Origin: Sphaerolaimus hirsutus
Taxonomy: Eukaryota > Nematoda > Chromadorea > Monhysterida > Sphaerolaimidae
Length of the DNA: 64,000 bases
NCBI GenBank assembly: GCA_964036195.1
Contig: OZ038456.1
Location: 19,282,001-19,346,000, forward strand
Direction: 5' to 3'
The notes under the pieces are model-generated. The model saw nothing but the letters and a program-made list of their open reading frames with translations, searched no databases and was not told the DNA's origin. Of the stretch, positions 34,149-43,361 are shown in pieces. Position 1 is the stretch's first letter; every line of letters starts with the position of its first letter. The position numbers and the translations under genes are program-made.

Positions 34149-37100
34149 TTATCTATCCGACGCGCCGTGCTTAAGGCGCATACACTGCCATTCACAGTGT
34201 TTGATACGCTTGGATATCAAGCTTGAAATCATTTCGCGATGATTGTGACATCTAGCATCCGATGTCAGCCAGTGTAATTTGGCTGTTGTTGAGTCCATGC
34301 TTGGAGCTTGACAAGGACATTTATCGCCTTGTTTTTCAAACAAATTTGCGTTTGCATGGCGTGTTTTTGAGCACGTCAGTAAAATATGCTTGGGTGTCAA
34401 TATCGCTCCACCTGAGTCACGCCCACAATCCATGCAGCGCGTTCCATTTGGAATTTGAAAAGCGTTATACCGAGCCTGTAGCCACCATTTATGGCGACCC
34501 AAAAAGCTGCGTATATGTAAAACATCATCCAAATCATGCAGTCGGTAAAATTGACTTTTCTTATCCGTCATCAACGTCCGCTGCCGATCCATACATCTCA
34601 CCCTTATCAACTTTTTGAGCCAAGCCTTGTTCCTCGGAGCTCCATCGGTTTGCGTGAAATTATAGAAGCGCGCATAAATCGCGGCCCTGTCTGGGACACA
34701 AGTGCCCATCAAATCCCGCTGTAAAGCATTTGAGCGGCGTGGAAGATTTTCGCACAAGTGATCATATGCTGATCTCGTCAAATTTCCATTTAGTCCACTC
34801 AAGTAGCCGCAATACGCAATTGTATGCTTTCTAATCCAATCGGAGGGCTTGACACAGCCAAGGTCGAACCAAATCGCATCAGAACACGTGGTTTTAAGCA
34901 ACCCCACACTTTGCTTAACAGCCTTTAGAAACGATTTATCAATCGCTTCTAACTGTGGCCGCCGTATACCTGTCACCTCCAGGCCGTACGCGATCGCGCT
35001 TTCCGCATATTGTTTCCATACGAAATCAACACACCAGAATTTCGCATCTGTCAAATTCGCAGTGTTTTGACACAGGTTACTCAGCCTTTCTGCTTTCCGC
35101 ACGGCAGTTTTCCTGTGTTCTTCAAAGGTGTCACGTGCACTAGTTAGGGTCACGCCGAGATATTTTATTTTGTCGGTTTCTGAGATAAACATGTCTTTTT
35201 TGTGATGGTCGAAGCCCAGCTTCCATTTTTTGGACATGTTTGCCTTTTGCCCCCATCTCAGAACAAAACTCTTCGTGGCGTTAATTGCCACATCCCAATC
35301 CCAACTCCATCTGGAAAAAATATCCAGCGTGCGTTGCAGATCAGATTCTGTATTGCTCAAAAAGCAAATATCATCGGCGAAGAACAGAGCCGGTATTTTA
35401 TGTGGCCCAAATTTGGCCCCCACATCTGCCGCCTCTAAGTGGAAGCGTAAATCTGCCAGGTAGATGATAAAACCAGTGGGTGACCAACAACATCCCTGTC
35501 TTAATCCGATGGGATATTCCATTTCCTTGCTAACATGGTCGCCGAATGTCATTACGCATTTTTGGTTTTTGTAGGTATTTGCGATCGCTTGCACAAATTT
35601 CGATGGGTACCCAAAGTGACCCATTTTAGCCCACAATTTTTTCCTATTCACGCGGTCAAATGCCTTTACCGCATCGACAAAGCATGAGATTAATCTTCCC
35701 TTTGTTTTGTCCGCGTGCCTTTTGCATGCCTGCATTATCACGACGTTATCCAATGTTCGTCGCTTTCCACGAAATCCGCCCTGAATGTCACCGAATCCGT
35801 TATTTTTCTCGAAGGCGTCAAGCGTGCGCCTATTCAAAACCGCCATGTATAATTTCATTACATTACATCCAATTCCCAGAGTGCGATAGTTTCTGATATC
35901 CATCGTACTCCCCTTTTTGTGCAAAAGTACCATTTTGCACAGCTGTTTATCGGGGTCAATTCTGCCTCCGTTGAACCAGTCATTAAACAGCGTAACAAGG
36001 CAAAGGATTCGTGACTGGTCCAGAATCTTTAAAACCTCATGTGGCATTTCTGTTGTGCCAGCAGATTTTCCGCCTTTGAACTTTTTGATTTCCGCGCGAA
36101 TTTCCACTTCCGTAATCGGTTTTGTTAAATCAGATTTCGATTCCGGGCTAATAATGTCCCCGCCAAACCATTTTCGCACATCCATATTTTTGGATCCTGG
36201 GTTTGGAGACATCACAATGTCCCATGCCCGTTCTAGTTCCTGTTGTATTTCCGGTTCAGTGCAAACTAGCCCCGCCTCATTTTCCAATGCAAAGCGCCTC
36301 GATGAAACATCCTTCATTCCATTCATGTGATGGTAAAGGCGCTTGACTGCCGTGCTGCAGTTATATTGCAGCTGAGTTATGAAATGTAACTCTTTTTCAT
36401 CCTTTCTTGCGCATCTGTATTTGCGCAAATGAAGCCGTGCCAGACGCAGCCGCAAAATGGCCTCTTTGTCCATCCAATTTTTTTTTAAATGCCGCCGTGA
36501 TTTATTAACCTTCCGGGACAGCTTTAACTCGTAATCGTCGTATTTTTCCCGCTTTTGCTGCCCGCCCTTGGGTCTCATTGGCGCAACCCTATCAGCTAAA
36601 TCATGAATCGAATCGTTGAAACTCGGATGTGAGTTCCCTTTGTTCAGCGGGTTATCGTTCATGAGTTCCGACAGCTGTTCCAAGTGTATTTTCTTCCGTG
36701 AAATTTTCGCCGAGTGGGCTGTTACATCGCGAGCCTCACTATCCGGCCAATGCAAAGTTAATTCCAATGCGTGATGGTCACTCGACATCGGACTTGATGT
36801 CCCATCGTCGTCTATGCGACCACTCATCAGTCGCGTGTGCCAGCTGTCCAAGAGCGCCAGATCAATAATCGATCTACAATTATGGCGCGTGAATGTCCAC
36901 AAACCAGACATTTTTTTGTTCAGTAATTCTAAGCCGGATTCTTTGTACCAATCGCGGACTTCTCTACCGTTTGCGTTCAATGTCGCAGTGTTGCCTGGTA
37001 TTCCCCATTTACCGGTCCCTATGTGGCCGTTAAAGTCTCCGACCAATAGTGTTTTGATTTTTTTCGATCTGTTTTTCGCAATCACATCCGTCAAAGTGTT

Positions 37101-37703
37101 CAGAATCGACTTGTTATTTTCCATTATTGATTGCGAGCGGTTTGCCTTGCCATTGTTTTCCAGGTAAACTAGCGTCACACCTATTCTACCCGTTTCGCTT
37201 CGTAAATGAACACTCATTATGTGATTTTCGTGTCTATTGGGTGAGACATATTCACCCCGCCACTTCACATGTGTGTAAATCAGCAGACCGCCTGTTTTTT
37301 TTGCGTCTGACTTGACACGGATAAATCGATCATAGTTCTTCAAATGCGGTGCATCCACGCCGGAAAGACATTGCGCCTCACATAAGCAGATGACGTCATA
37401 TTGCGTCATGCTAGCGACTTCTCGTAAAGTGTTGAAATTCCCGCGTAGTGATCTAACATTCTGGTACAAGATTGTTAGATCATTTCCCTTTTTCACGGCC
37501 TCAACCTTTCTCCGACTACACTGTGCCAAAATTGCCCCTGTCGCTAGGCTTGCTGCTATCGGCACGTCTGATATTTTTACGTTATTTGAGATTTGCGGTT
37601 TGATCGCAAACGTCGGAGCACAGTGCAATACTAGCACGCAGATAAGTACTTTAAACGCAGTAAATTCAATTCTAGACTTCCAGTTCACGCAAAAAATCTT
37701 CAT
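34149..37703 (-). CDS. LINE ORF2: endonuclease and reverse transcriptase
   Basis: From ATG 37703 the frame encodes 1,184 aa and ends TAA at 34149-34151; an upstream extension to 37742 has no ATG. The APE-type endonuclease shows the N of YQNVRSL, the E of CLCEAQ, GDFNGH (about 223) and SDHHALEL (about 308). The reverse transcriptase shows KMVLLHKKG, RNYRTLGIG, FVDAVKAFD, LRQGCCWSP and the catalytic FFADDICF (about 776). A Cys/His motif CMDC-x12-H-x4-C follows (about 1089). These enzymes nick target DNA and copy the element RNA there. Odd point: the N-terminus MKIFCVNWKSRIEFT is followed by the hydrophobic run FKVLICVLVLHCAPTFA, like a signal peptide ending in A-x-A style, which is unexpected for a LINE RT. 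A second hydrophobic patch follows at about 45-60. Confidence 0.92.
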   Translation of the reverse strand: MKIFCVNWKSRIEFTAFKVLICVLVLHCAPTFAIKPQISNNVKISDVPIAASLATGAILAQCSRRKVEAVKKGNDLTILYQNVRSLRGNFNTLREVASMTQYDVICLCEAQCLSGVDAPHLKNYDRFIRVKSDAKKTGGLLIYTHVKWRGEYVSPNRHENHIMSVHLRSETGRIGVTLVYLENNGKANRSQSIMENNKSILNTLTDVIAKNRSKKIKTLLVGDFNGHIGTGKWGIPGNTATLNANGREVRDWYKESGLELLNKKMSGLWTFTRHNCRSIIDLALLDSWHTRLMSGRIDDDGTSSPMSSDHHALELTLHWPDSEARDVTAHSAKISRKKIHLEQLSELMNDNPLNKGNSHPSFNDSIHDLADRVAPMRPKGGQQKREKYDDYELKLSRKVNKSRRHLKKNWMDKEAILRLRLARLHLRKYRCARKDEKELHFITQLQYNCSTAVKRLYHHMNGMKDVSSRRFALENEAGLVCTEPEIQQELERAWDIVMSPNPGSKNMDVRKWFGGDIISPESKSDLTKPITEVEIRAEIKKFKGGKSAGTTEMPHEVLKILDQSRILCLVTLFNDWFNGGRIDPDKQLCKMVLLHKKGSTMDIRNYRTLGIGCNVMKLYMAVLNRRTLDAFEKNNGFGDIQGGFRGKRRTLDNVVIMQACKRHADKTKGRLISCFVDAVKAFDRVNRKKLWAKMGHFGYPSKFVQAIANTYKNQKCVMTFGDHVSKEMEYPIGLRQGCCWSPTGFIIYLADLRFHLEAADVGAKFGPHKIPALFFADDICFLSNTESDLQRTLDIFSRWSWDWDVAINATKSFVLRWGQKANMSKKWKLGFDHHKKDMFISETDKIKYLGVTLTSARDTFEEHRKTAVRKAERLSNLCQNTANLTDAKFWCVDFVWKQYAESAIAYGLEVTGIRRPQLEAIDKSFLKAVKQSVGLLKTTCSDAIWFDLGCVKPSDWIRKHTIAYCGYLSGLNGNLTRSAYDHLCENLPRRSNALQRDLMGTCVPDRAAIYARFYNFTQTDGAPRNKAWLKKLIRVRCMDRQRTLMTDKKSQFYRLHDLDDVLHIRSFLGRHKWWLQARYNAFQIPNGTRCMDCGRDSGGAILTPKHILLTCSKTRHANANLFEKQGDKCPCQAPSMDSTTAKLHWLTSDARCHNHREMISSLISKRIKHCEWQCMRLKHGASDR

Positions 37704-37798
37704 GTAATTGCCGAAAAACGAACACCAAACAAACACATCCAATAAAAATTTTTTACCAGTTCATAGGTGATCAATTCCTGAATGTTCCAAAAAAACCC

Positions 37799-40700
37799 CT
37801 AAAAATACGTATTTGGGAGGGGACAAAATGCACGATAAAACATTTCCAAAAAACTGTAAAGCGATAAATTCGACGGCAGATATCTCTGTAAACGTAAGAG
37901 ATTAAAGAAAATCAAACAATCACATTTAGAAGCAATACACGCTGTCAAATGGTCCCCTAAAAAAATCTGCCCAATTCCTCCGCTCTCGGACCGGTGCACC
38001 ATAAAACGGGTGGCATCTGCGCGCGTGCAGTTGAATGCGTATTGGTCAAATTCAACAACCAACAGCGTTACTTGGAAATATACCAAGTTATAGCCACAAA
38101 CCTCAGCGGCTGTTGCGGCGCGGCATACACAGCCGGCGCAGGCAGTCCCTAATATCGTTCGCCCACACCCCCTTGACGCTGGGGACGACCAAACCGGCCT
38201 CCAGTCTCTGCTCCAAATCGACCCGCGCCTCGGCCTCGGCCGCGCCAACCCCGCCCACGATTCTGATAAGGGGGATTCTGATAAGGGGGATTCATTAATG
38301 TCAAACGGTTTGCCATACATACTATAGCGGTTCTTAAGTGGAACCAACGGTTCATTCAAGCTCATTTCCTTCACCAATTCGCGCGTTACAATCGCGTCAT
38401 ATAAGTGGGAGGCGTGAATGCCATCCCTTTGACAGCCAAACAGATAAGCGATCTGTTCGTTGTTCAGTTCGCAAAACCGCATCGAGTTCTTCGTCAGCCA
38501 CTCGATCGGCCGCAGTGCCGTCACAAAGGGCACGTCCCGGAAGTAGCTCCAAACCAGGTACTCCAGGTTTCGCACCCATTGCAAGGTGTCGTCAATGCTG
38601 CGCTCGTCCATGCGCCGAGACAGGGGCGCGTGCAGCAGTGGGCTCACAATGCACACATAAATTTGTGCATCGCGCATCTGCCAGTTGCTCATCCAGGCCC
38701 GCAGGCGCGTCAGCATGTGCAGCATCGGGTGGCACAGCGTGGCTGTGGCGTGTGCCTCGTCGAAGTGGTTCATGCTCTCCAGCGTGGCTAGGCTATCGAG
38801 CACGCCCTTCACCAGGACTGCGTCGTAGCGCCTCATAGGGGCGTAGCAGTTGATGACCGTGGGGATTATCGACCCCATGCGCTTGCCGTGAAATGTGCCA
38901 CGGAACAGCTTCATTTCGCCCGCCCAATTTCGATTTTGGGTGAGGCGCTGGTATTCAATTGGCAGGCGCGCCGTTGTGCTATCTCCAATGGTCAGCACAA
39001 ATTTGGATGCGCGTGGCAGGTCGATGTAGTGCCTGCGCCAGGGCGGCTGATCGTAGAACACATTCAGCGGCCGAGTGAACTCTCGGTGCGGGGCATCCGG
39101 CGCCCAAGCAGTCCCCACGCGCACATGCCGCAGCATGTCGGCCACCGAAATCTCGTTGTTAGAGATCTGAGGCACGCTTACTAGCGTGATATCCATGCGG
39201 TGGCGCTCGCTGCGCATCGATCTTTGCAAGCAGGCTCGGACTTCCGTTTTTGTTTCCTCGCTCAGATCCTCTGGCTGGATGTAAATCGGTCCCGGTTGTT
39301 CAGCTGCTGGTTCGGCAGCGGCAGCCTCGGCCACGACCTGGGCCTCGGCCGCACAACCATCCTCCGGCGCGAATATGTCCAACGGCGGCATATTTTCATC
39401 CGCTTCTTCCAGAGCCCGCACATCGCCGGCGGGTTGTATGTTGCCCTGAATGTCCTGGGCCTGATGCTCAATATGTTCGGGCTCTGGCGAGCTTGCGCGC
39501 TCGCCGTCCTCGTGATCGGCCAGTACTTCGGCGGATACATCCAAGTCATCGTCTTGGACGTTTTCAACAATTTGGGGCCCCACGTTCTCGTCACGAACCT
39601 GAAAATTTTGTTGCGACAGTGGTTGAAATGTGACGCTACGCGAACTGCCCCTTACGTTGGCTCGGCTGCCCGCCCGTAGCGCCGCCCCGCCCGGTGGCTG
39701 TAAATTCAAGGTTTCGAATACATAAATATCAGCAATACGCGCATTACTCTGCGTTTGGTTGGTGCTAACATTGTTTTCGGCCAAAAGTCCAATGTGACTG
39801 GATCTCCCCGACTCAGGCTGAGCCGATGCCTGTGTTTCGCGGGCGCGTACAAGCTGCCCAAAGTGCGCAACATAGCGTACTTTGTGGGATGGTTCGGTGT
39901 AATCATCCGCCCATATTTTTGTGTCCATGTAGATCTTGAAATCGCGGTCATTTAGCCGCCGCGGACCCACTTTCTCCTCAAAAGTGTTTAGCAGCTCCTC
40001 CCTGATGTCCGTCATCGCTTCGCCCAGAAGCCCCATAAATGGCTTGAGCCAGAACTCTCGCTGTTCATTTGCGATATCCACCTGTGTGTGGATCATATGC
40101 AAATGTGCGCCTAAAATATCGCAATTTTTGCCAAATTTTAAACTTCTTTGCAGTACCTCGGCCTCATATTTTTCCGCCCCGATCATTAAGGCCGATCGGA
40201 AATCCCATGGCGCCTGGGCATTAAATGGATGCCTTCCGCATGAAACGAGGCGGCGCCATTTTTTTTCCCCGTCTGCTTCCACGTATGTTCGGACCAGGAT
40301 CGGCGCCAGCGTTTTGCTGCAGTCGATCGCCCCCCGTATCTGTGTTATATCACAGATTGCTCGTATATACGTTACGAGTCTGTTAGCGGGTTGCAAACCA
40401 ACCACATCCAGAAGTGCCTTGTACGCTGTTGAATCTTTTGCACCTTCCACGCTCGAGATGTCGTCCATGGGGAACCAATGATCCCCTTTCGCAATGTTGG
40501 CCCACAGCCGTTGCGTGTCGCGGTACCAGTCGTACCAGCGCTCATCGAAACCGGCACCACTATGGCACCGGTACGCCGCTGACACGCGCGCCAATTCGGT
40601 GTAATCATGATCAGATGCACCGCAGTGCTCCATTTGCAACTGTAAGTAGGTCGTGTCATAACTACAAAAAAGTGGCGCTATAATCGCATTTAAGCATCTA

Positions 40701-41524
40701 ACCCGCATCAAAGCCAGCATCATGCATGGATATGGATCGTCACAGTGATCCAGCATGACAGGATACGGCCACGTCAGACTTAGTTGTTCTGAAAATTCAT
40801 AGGCCGCGAATTTTATCGGTGGCGTGCGGGCCGGCGGTGTTTCGCAGGGCGATGAAGTGTCGCTTTCGAGATCGCTAACCCGATCTCTCAAGTCGGAATA
40901 GCGTTTTTCGGACTTGTGAGCCCGCCTTTCCAGAGCGCACATGCGGCGTTCATTGTCCATCAATACGGACAACACGAAATCCATGTCAGCGAGGCATGTG
41001 TAGGCATCCTCGCCGTCCTTTTCAATGCCGCGCCTTATATCGCGTCGGGCAGACCTCAAAGTGTCTTCCTGCGTGCGCTCTTCTGTTTCGCGCATGCGCT
41101 TTGGAGTTTTTGCCGTGTCTTCTTCGGCCTTGCGCTTTTTCGCGGCCAGTGATGCCGAGCACGCCCCACTGCTTTCCTGCATGGCAGTTGGCAGCGTTCC
41201 AGTTCGGAATTTTATCGAACGTACCCTTAATTCGGGCAAGGCATGTCCGTATATTTGATCATGGACATCGACAAAATCACAAGCGATTATGTTCATCACC
41301 GTGAACACAACAAGTGCAGTAACGAGCAAGAACCCACAATGTGCGAAAACTCGCTGTTTCGCTTTTAAACCAACCGCGGGTTCTTTGTCATTCTTTTTCG
41401 GTACATTTTCAGGCATCGGCTCTAAAAGCGAGTCGTCCTCTTCCATTATGGCCAAATTTCCGTCCTCGCTCGCGTCCTCTCCGCGATTTTTCTCCGGGCG
41501 TCCGCGTTCCTCGTCGCCAGACAT
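37799..41524 (-). CDS. LINE ORF1: membrane segment, coiled coil and SGNH-hydrolase-like domain
   Basis: From ATG 41524 the frame encodes 1,241 aa; the open frame extends upstream to 41731 without an ATG. Order: acidic/basic N-terminus, hydrophobic segment HCGFLLVTALVVFTVMNIIA (61-80), basic cluster KKRKAEEDTAKTPKRMRE, charged probable coiled coil (about 145-235), a long unassigned middle with an acidic Glu/Ala/Pro linker, then an SGNH-hydrolase-like region (about 840-1050) with GDSTTARL as block I and DGIHASHLYD as block V. SGNH/esterase ORF1 proteins are known from CR1/L2-type LINEs; the membrane segment is not typical. Near 38280-38320 the neighbouring frame becomes RG-rich and ends at 38149, suggesting the last 165 codons here could be a frame error. 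Confidence 0.75.
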   Translation of the reverse strand: MSGDEERGRPEKNRGEDASEDGNLAIMEEDDSLLEPMPENVPKKNDKEPAVGLKAKQRVFAHCGFLLVTALVVFTVMNIIACDFVDVHDQIYGHALPELRVRSIKFRTGTLPTAMQESSGACSASLAAKKRKAEEDTAKTPKRMRETEERTQEDTLRSARRDIRRGIEKDGEDAYTCLADMDFVLSVLMDNERRMCALERRAHKSEKRYSDLRDRVSDLESDTSSPCETPPARTPPIKFAAYEFSEQLSLTWPYPVMLDHCDDPYPCMMLALMRVRCLNAIIAPLFCSYDTTYLQLQMEHCGASDHDYTELARVSAAYRCHSGAGFDERWYDWYRDTQRLWANIAKGDHWFPMDDISSVEGAKDSTAYKALLDVVGLQPANRLVTYIRAICDITQIRGAIDCSKTLAPILVRTYVEADGEKKWRRLVSCGRHPFNAQAPWDFRSALMIGAEKYEAEVLQRSLKFGKNCDILGAHLHMIHTQVDIANEQREFWLKPFMGLLGEAMTDIREELLNTFEEKVGPRRLNDRDFKIYMDTKIWADDYTEPSHKVRYVAHFGQLVRARETQASAQPESGRSSHIGLLAENNVSTNQTQSNARIADIYVFETLNLQPPGGAALRAGSRANVRGSSRSVTFQPLSQQNFQVRDENVGPQIVENVQDDDLDVSAEVLADHEDGERASSPEPEHIEHQAQDIQGNIQPAGDVRALEEADENMPPLDIFAPEDGCAAEAQVVAEAAAAEPAAEQPGPIYIQPEDLSEETKTEVRACLQRSMRSERHRMDITLVSVPQISNNEISVADMLRHVRVGTAWAPDAPHREFTRPLNVFYDQPPWRRHYIDLPRASKFVLTIGDSTTARLPIEYQRLTQNRNWAGEMKLFRGTFHGKRMGSIIPTVINCYAPMRRYDAVLVKGVLDSLATLESMNHFDEAHATATLCHPMLHMLTRLRAWMSNWQMRDAQIYVCIVSPLLHAPLSRRMDERSIDDTLQWVRNLEYLVWSYFRDVPFVTALRPIEWLTKNSMRFCELNNEQIAYLFGCQRDGIHASHLYDAIVTRELVKEMSLNEPLVPLKNRYSMYGKPFDINESPLSESPLSESWAGLARPRPRRGSIWSRDWRPVWSSPASRGCGRTILGTACAGCVCRAATAAEVCGYNLVYFQVTLLVVEFDQYAFNCTRADATRFMVHRSESGGIGQIFLGDHLTACIASKCDCLIFFNLLRLQRYLPSNLSLYSFLEMFYRAFCPLPNTYF

Positions 41525-41589
41525 TTTTAAACCGAAACTGCGATTTCGACTTTTTTCAACTTTTTCCTTTTTTGCGATATCAGTGACTA

Positions 41590-41835
41590 ATACTAATTGG
41601 CACTGTGCCAGTCTTGGCACACTGCCAAGTAAGTAGTTATGCCAATTTTGGCAGATCGCCAATATGCCCTCTCTCTCTACTTGAGAGCTAACGGCAGAGC
41701 TGCTAGCGTGTTTGAGGAATGGTACATACAATGTAACACGCTCTCGTAAAACTATTAGCGAGGCACTATTCCAGGCTTTAAATCAAGCCCTGTTGTGTCT
41801 CAATCCGACACAGTTTGGCACTCTGCCAAAAGTGA
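41590..41835 (-). promoter_or_regulatory. LINE leader with repeated TTGGCA/TGCCAA palindromes
   Basis: At least three imperfect palindromes occur: TTGGCACACTGCCAA (41615), TTTTGGCAGATCGCCAA (41647) and TTTGGCACTCTGCCAAA (41813). They are spaced irregularly just upstream of ORF1 and resemble full NF-I-type sites (TTGGC-N5-GCCAA) or short RNA hairpins. Function is inferred only. Confidence 0.4.
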
Positions 41836-42252
41836 TCAATGAATCACCTATCGACACTTCTTCGCAGTTCGCGTCTTTACACAGTGCAGCGTCGAATACG
41901 TTTCGGTAGTTAACCGCGACGTGAAATTCCTTCCAGGTCCAATACGTTAGGACACCAGAGCCAGTGCTCAATACCTCACTGGTTTTGGCACTTGTCCAAA
42001 AACGACCTCACTTGGTCGTTTTACCTACCAGTCAAACAAAAAAGGTCGAAAACAAACAAAAACGCCAACCTGGTCAAGCTAACAGAAAGCAACACCAAAA
42101 CTCCCACTACCTTCCGCAGCAAACCTCTAATTTGATCCTTTGTCCGCTCCTTTAAGAAAAAGAGCTCGCTCACTTTTTTCTTTTTCCAGTTTCTTTTCCA
42201 GTTTCCAGGTTATTCGAGTGGTATTTTTCTCAGCTAGACTATCTAATCTAAT

Positions 42253-42423
42253 TCATTGCCTAACCGGAAGCCAAATCAGTGCGACAACGACAGAAACGGC
42301 CGCCAAAATCCCGGCCGCTATTAAACATCCGTATAATTCCGCTGCGAAGCCCATTTTCAGCCGGATATCGTAGCCTATGTACGGTTGCATATTGGTCGCG
42401 CCTCCAGTCAGTTTATCCGACAT
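42253..42423 (-). CDS. LINE small upstream ORF (ORF0): 56-aa single-pass membrane protein
   Basis: ATG at 42421-42423 (minus), TGA at 42253-42255. The 56-residue product begins MSDKLTGGATNMQPYIGYD and then has a hydrophobic helix LIAAGILAAVSVVVALIWL near its C-terminus, ending PVRQ. It lies on the same strand as ORF1 and ORF2, about 0.7 kb upstream of the ORF1 ATG, inside the GC-rich element-like sequence. Composition and the clean helix argue for a real protein; no homologue is recognised. It is below the usual ORF length cut-off. Confidence 0.55.
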   Translation of the reverse strand: MSDKLTGGATNMQPYIGYDIRLKMGFAAELYGCLIAAGILAAVSVVVALIWLPVRQ

Positions 42424-43361
42424 TTTTTCCGTTTTTTTTGTTTATTGCGAGTTGTTTTCGAGTTATTTGCAGTTATTGTTAGTGTACTTTCTTGAAGGAA
42501 GTATTTAGTTGCTTTATGGGTAATTTCGGGTACCCGGGGAGTTCCGGAAGTAGCGAGTCGTTAATTACTTTTCGCATGAAGCTGAGTAACATTTGTCAAC
42601 TGTTCTGCTCCTTCCTCGCATCCTGTGAAGTTACCGGGTGTGCATTCTCAAAAGTTACTAATTTCAGACAAAGTTTCAGATGCCTGATATAAATTCCGAT
42701 TGGTATTTCATATTCCTGAAAGTGTTTACTGGCCATTTTATGCTTTACAGGCCCTATCAATTGACAGGTAATTTGAAGCCTTATCACAAGTTGGCTTGGT
42801 CATGGTCAGACATTTCACTTTCCATAAAAATTTCAATCCATGCTCTCTTCAAAATGTCTTAAATTCTCGCCTCTAAACCGGTGTGTGTAGCGCCATTCAT
42901 CTACTCACCACTTAAATATAACTTTACTTGTCACTTTTCCACCCCACCTCACCCGGGCAGCTTCCACATAAAGCCGGATTATTGTCCCGCAATTTCGTGA
43001 ACAAACTGCTACGCATTCTTGGTGTGCTCGTCTTACACATTTGTTTACTTATCACTTTCCAAAAATTATCAGTCCGTAAAGGTGTACAAAAGTGGAAATA
43101 TGCTTAAATTATATAGGTACCTACATGTACATTTTGTGACAACATTATACTGATGGGTAATGGACATTTGAGAGTGAATTTGCACTGCGCATTAGTGTAA
43201 ATAGTTTCCTGTATTTTCACTTTGTTCGATGTTAATAAAATATTCATTTGATAAAACCGCAGAAAGCATAAAAGTTTCACAGAGGGGCCAATTGTTGAAC
43301 GTAGCATGCATATGCTTAAATTAACTAATTTTGCCCTGGGATTAAAATTTTCGCCAGCCAC

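Larger units (their letters stand above)
33890..42480 (-). mobile_element. Three-ORF endonuclease-type LINE, near full length
   Basis: On the minus strand the order is 5' region, small membrane ORF (42253-42423), palindromic 5' leader (41590-41830), ORF1 (37799-41524), ORF2 (34149-37703) and a 3' region ending in short direct repeats (33977-34040). All three frames are long and open, so the copy is young. The base composition is distinctly more GC-rich than the flanks. It lacks LTRs, and the domains (APE-like endonuclease followed by RT) define a non-LTR element. I cannot assign a clade: it lacks an obvious RNase H and has a C-terminal Cys/His motif. Both outer boundaries are estimates and no TSD was established. 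Confidence 0.85.

Noticed and set aside
37704-37742. Extension of LINE ORF2 upstream of ATG 37703
   Set aside because: The extension begins at TTG; the first ATG is at 37703.
41525-41731. Extension of LINE ORF1 upstream of ATG 41524
   Set aside because: It starts at TTG and runs through the palindromic leader, so it is treated as untranslated.
34262-41909. Many long plus-strand open frames opposite the LINE
   Set aside because: They are antisense shadows of the long GC-rich ORF1 and ORF2 on the minus strand.
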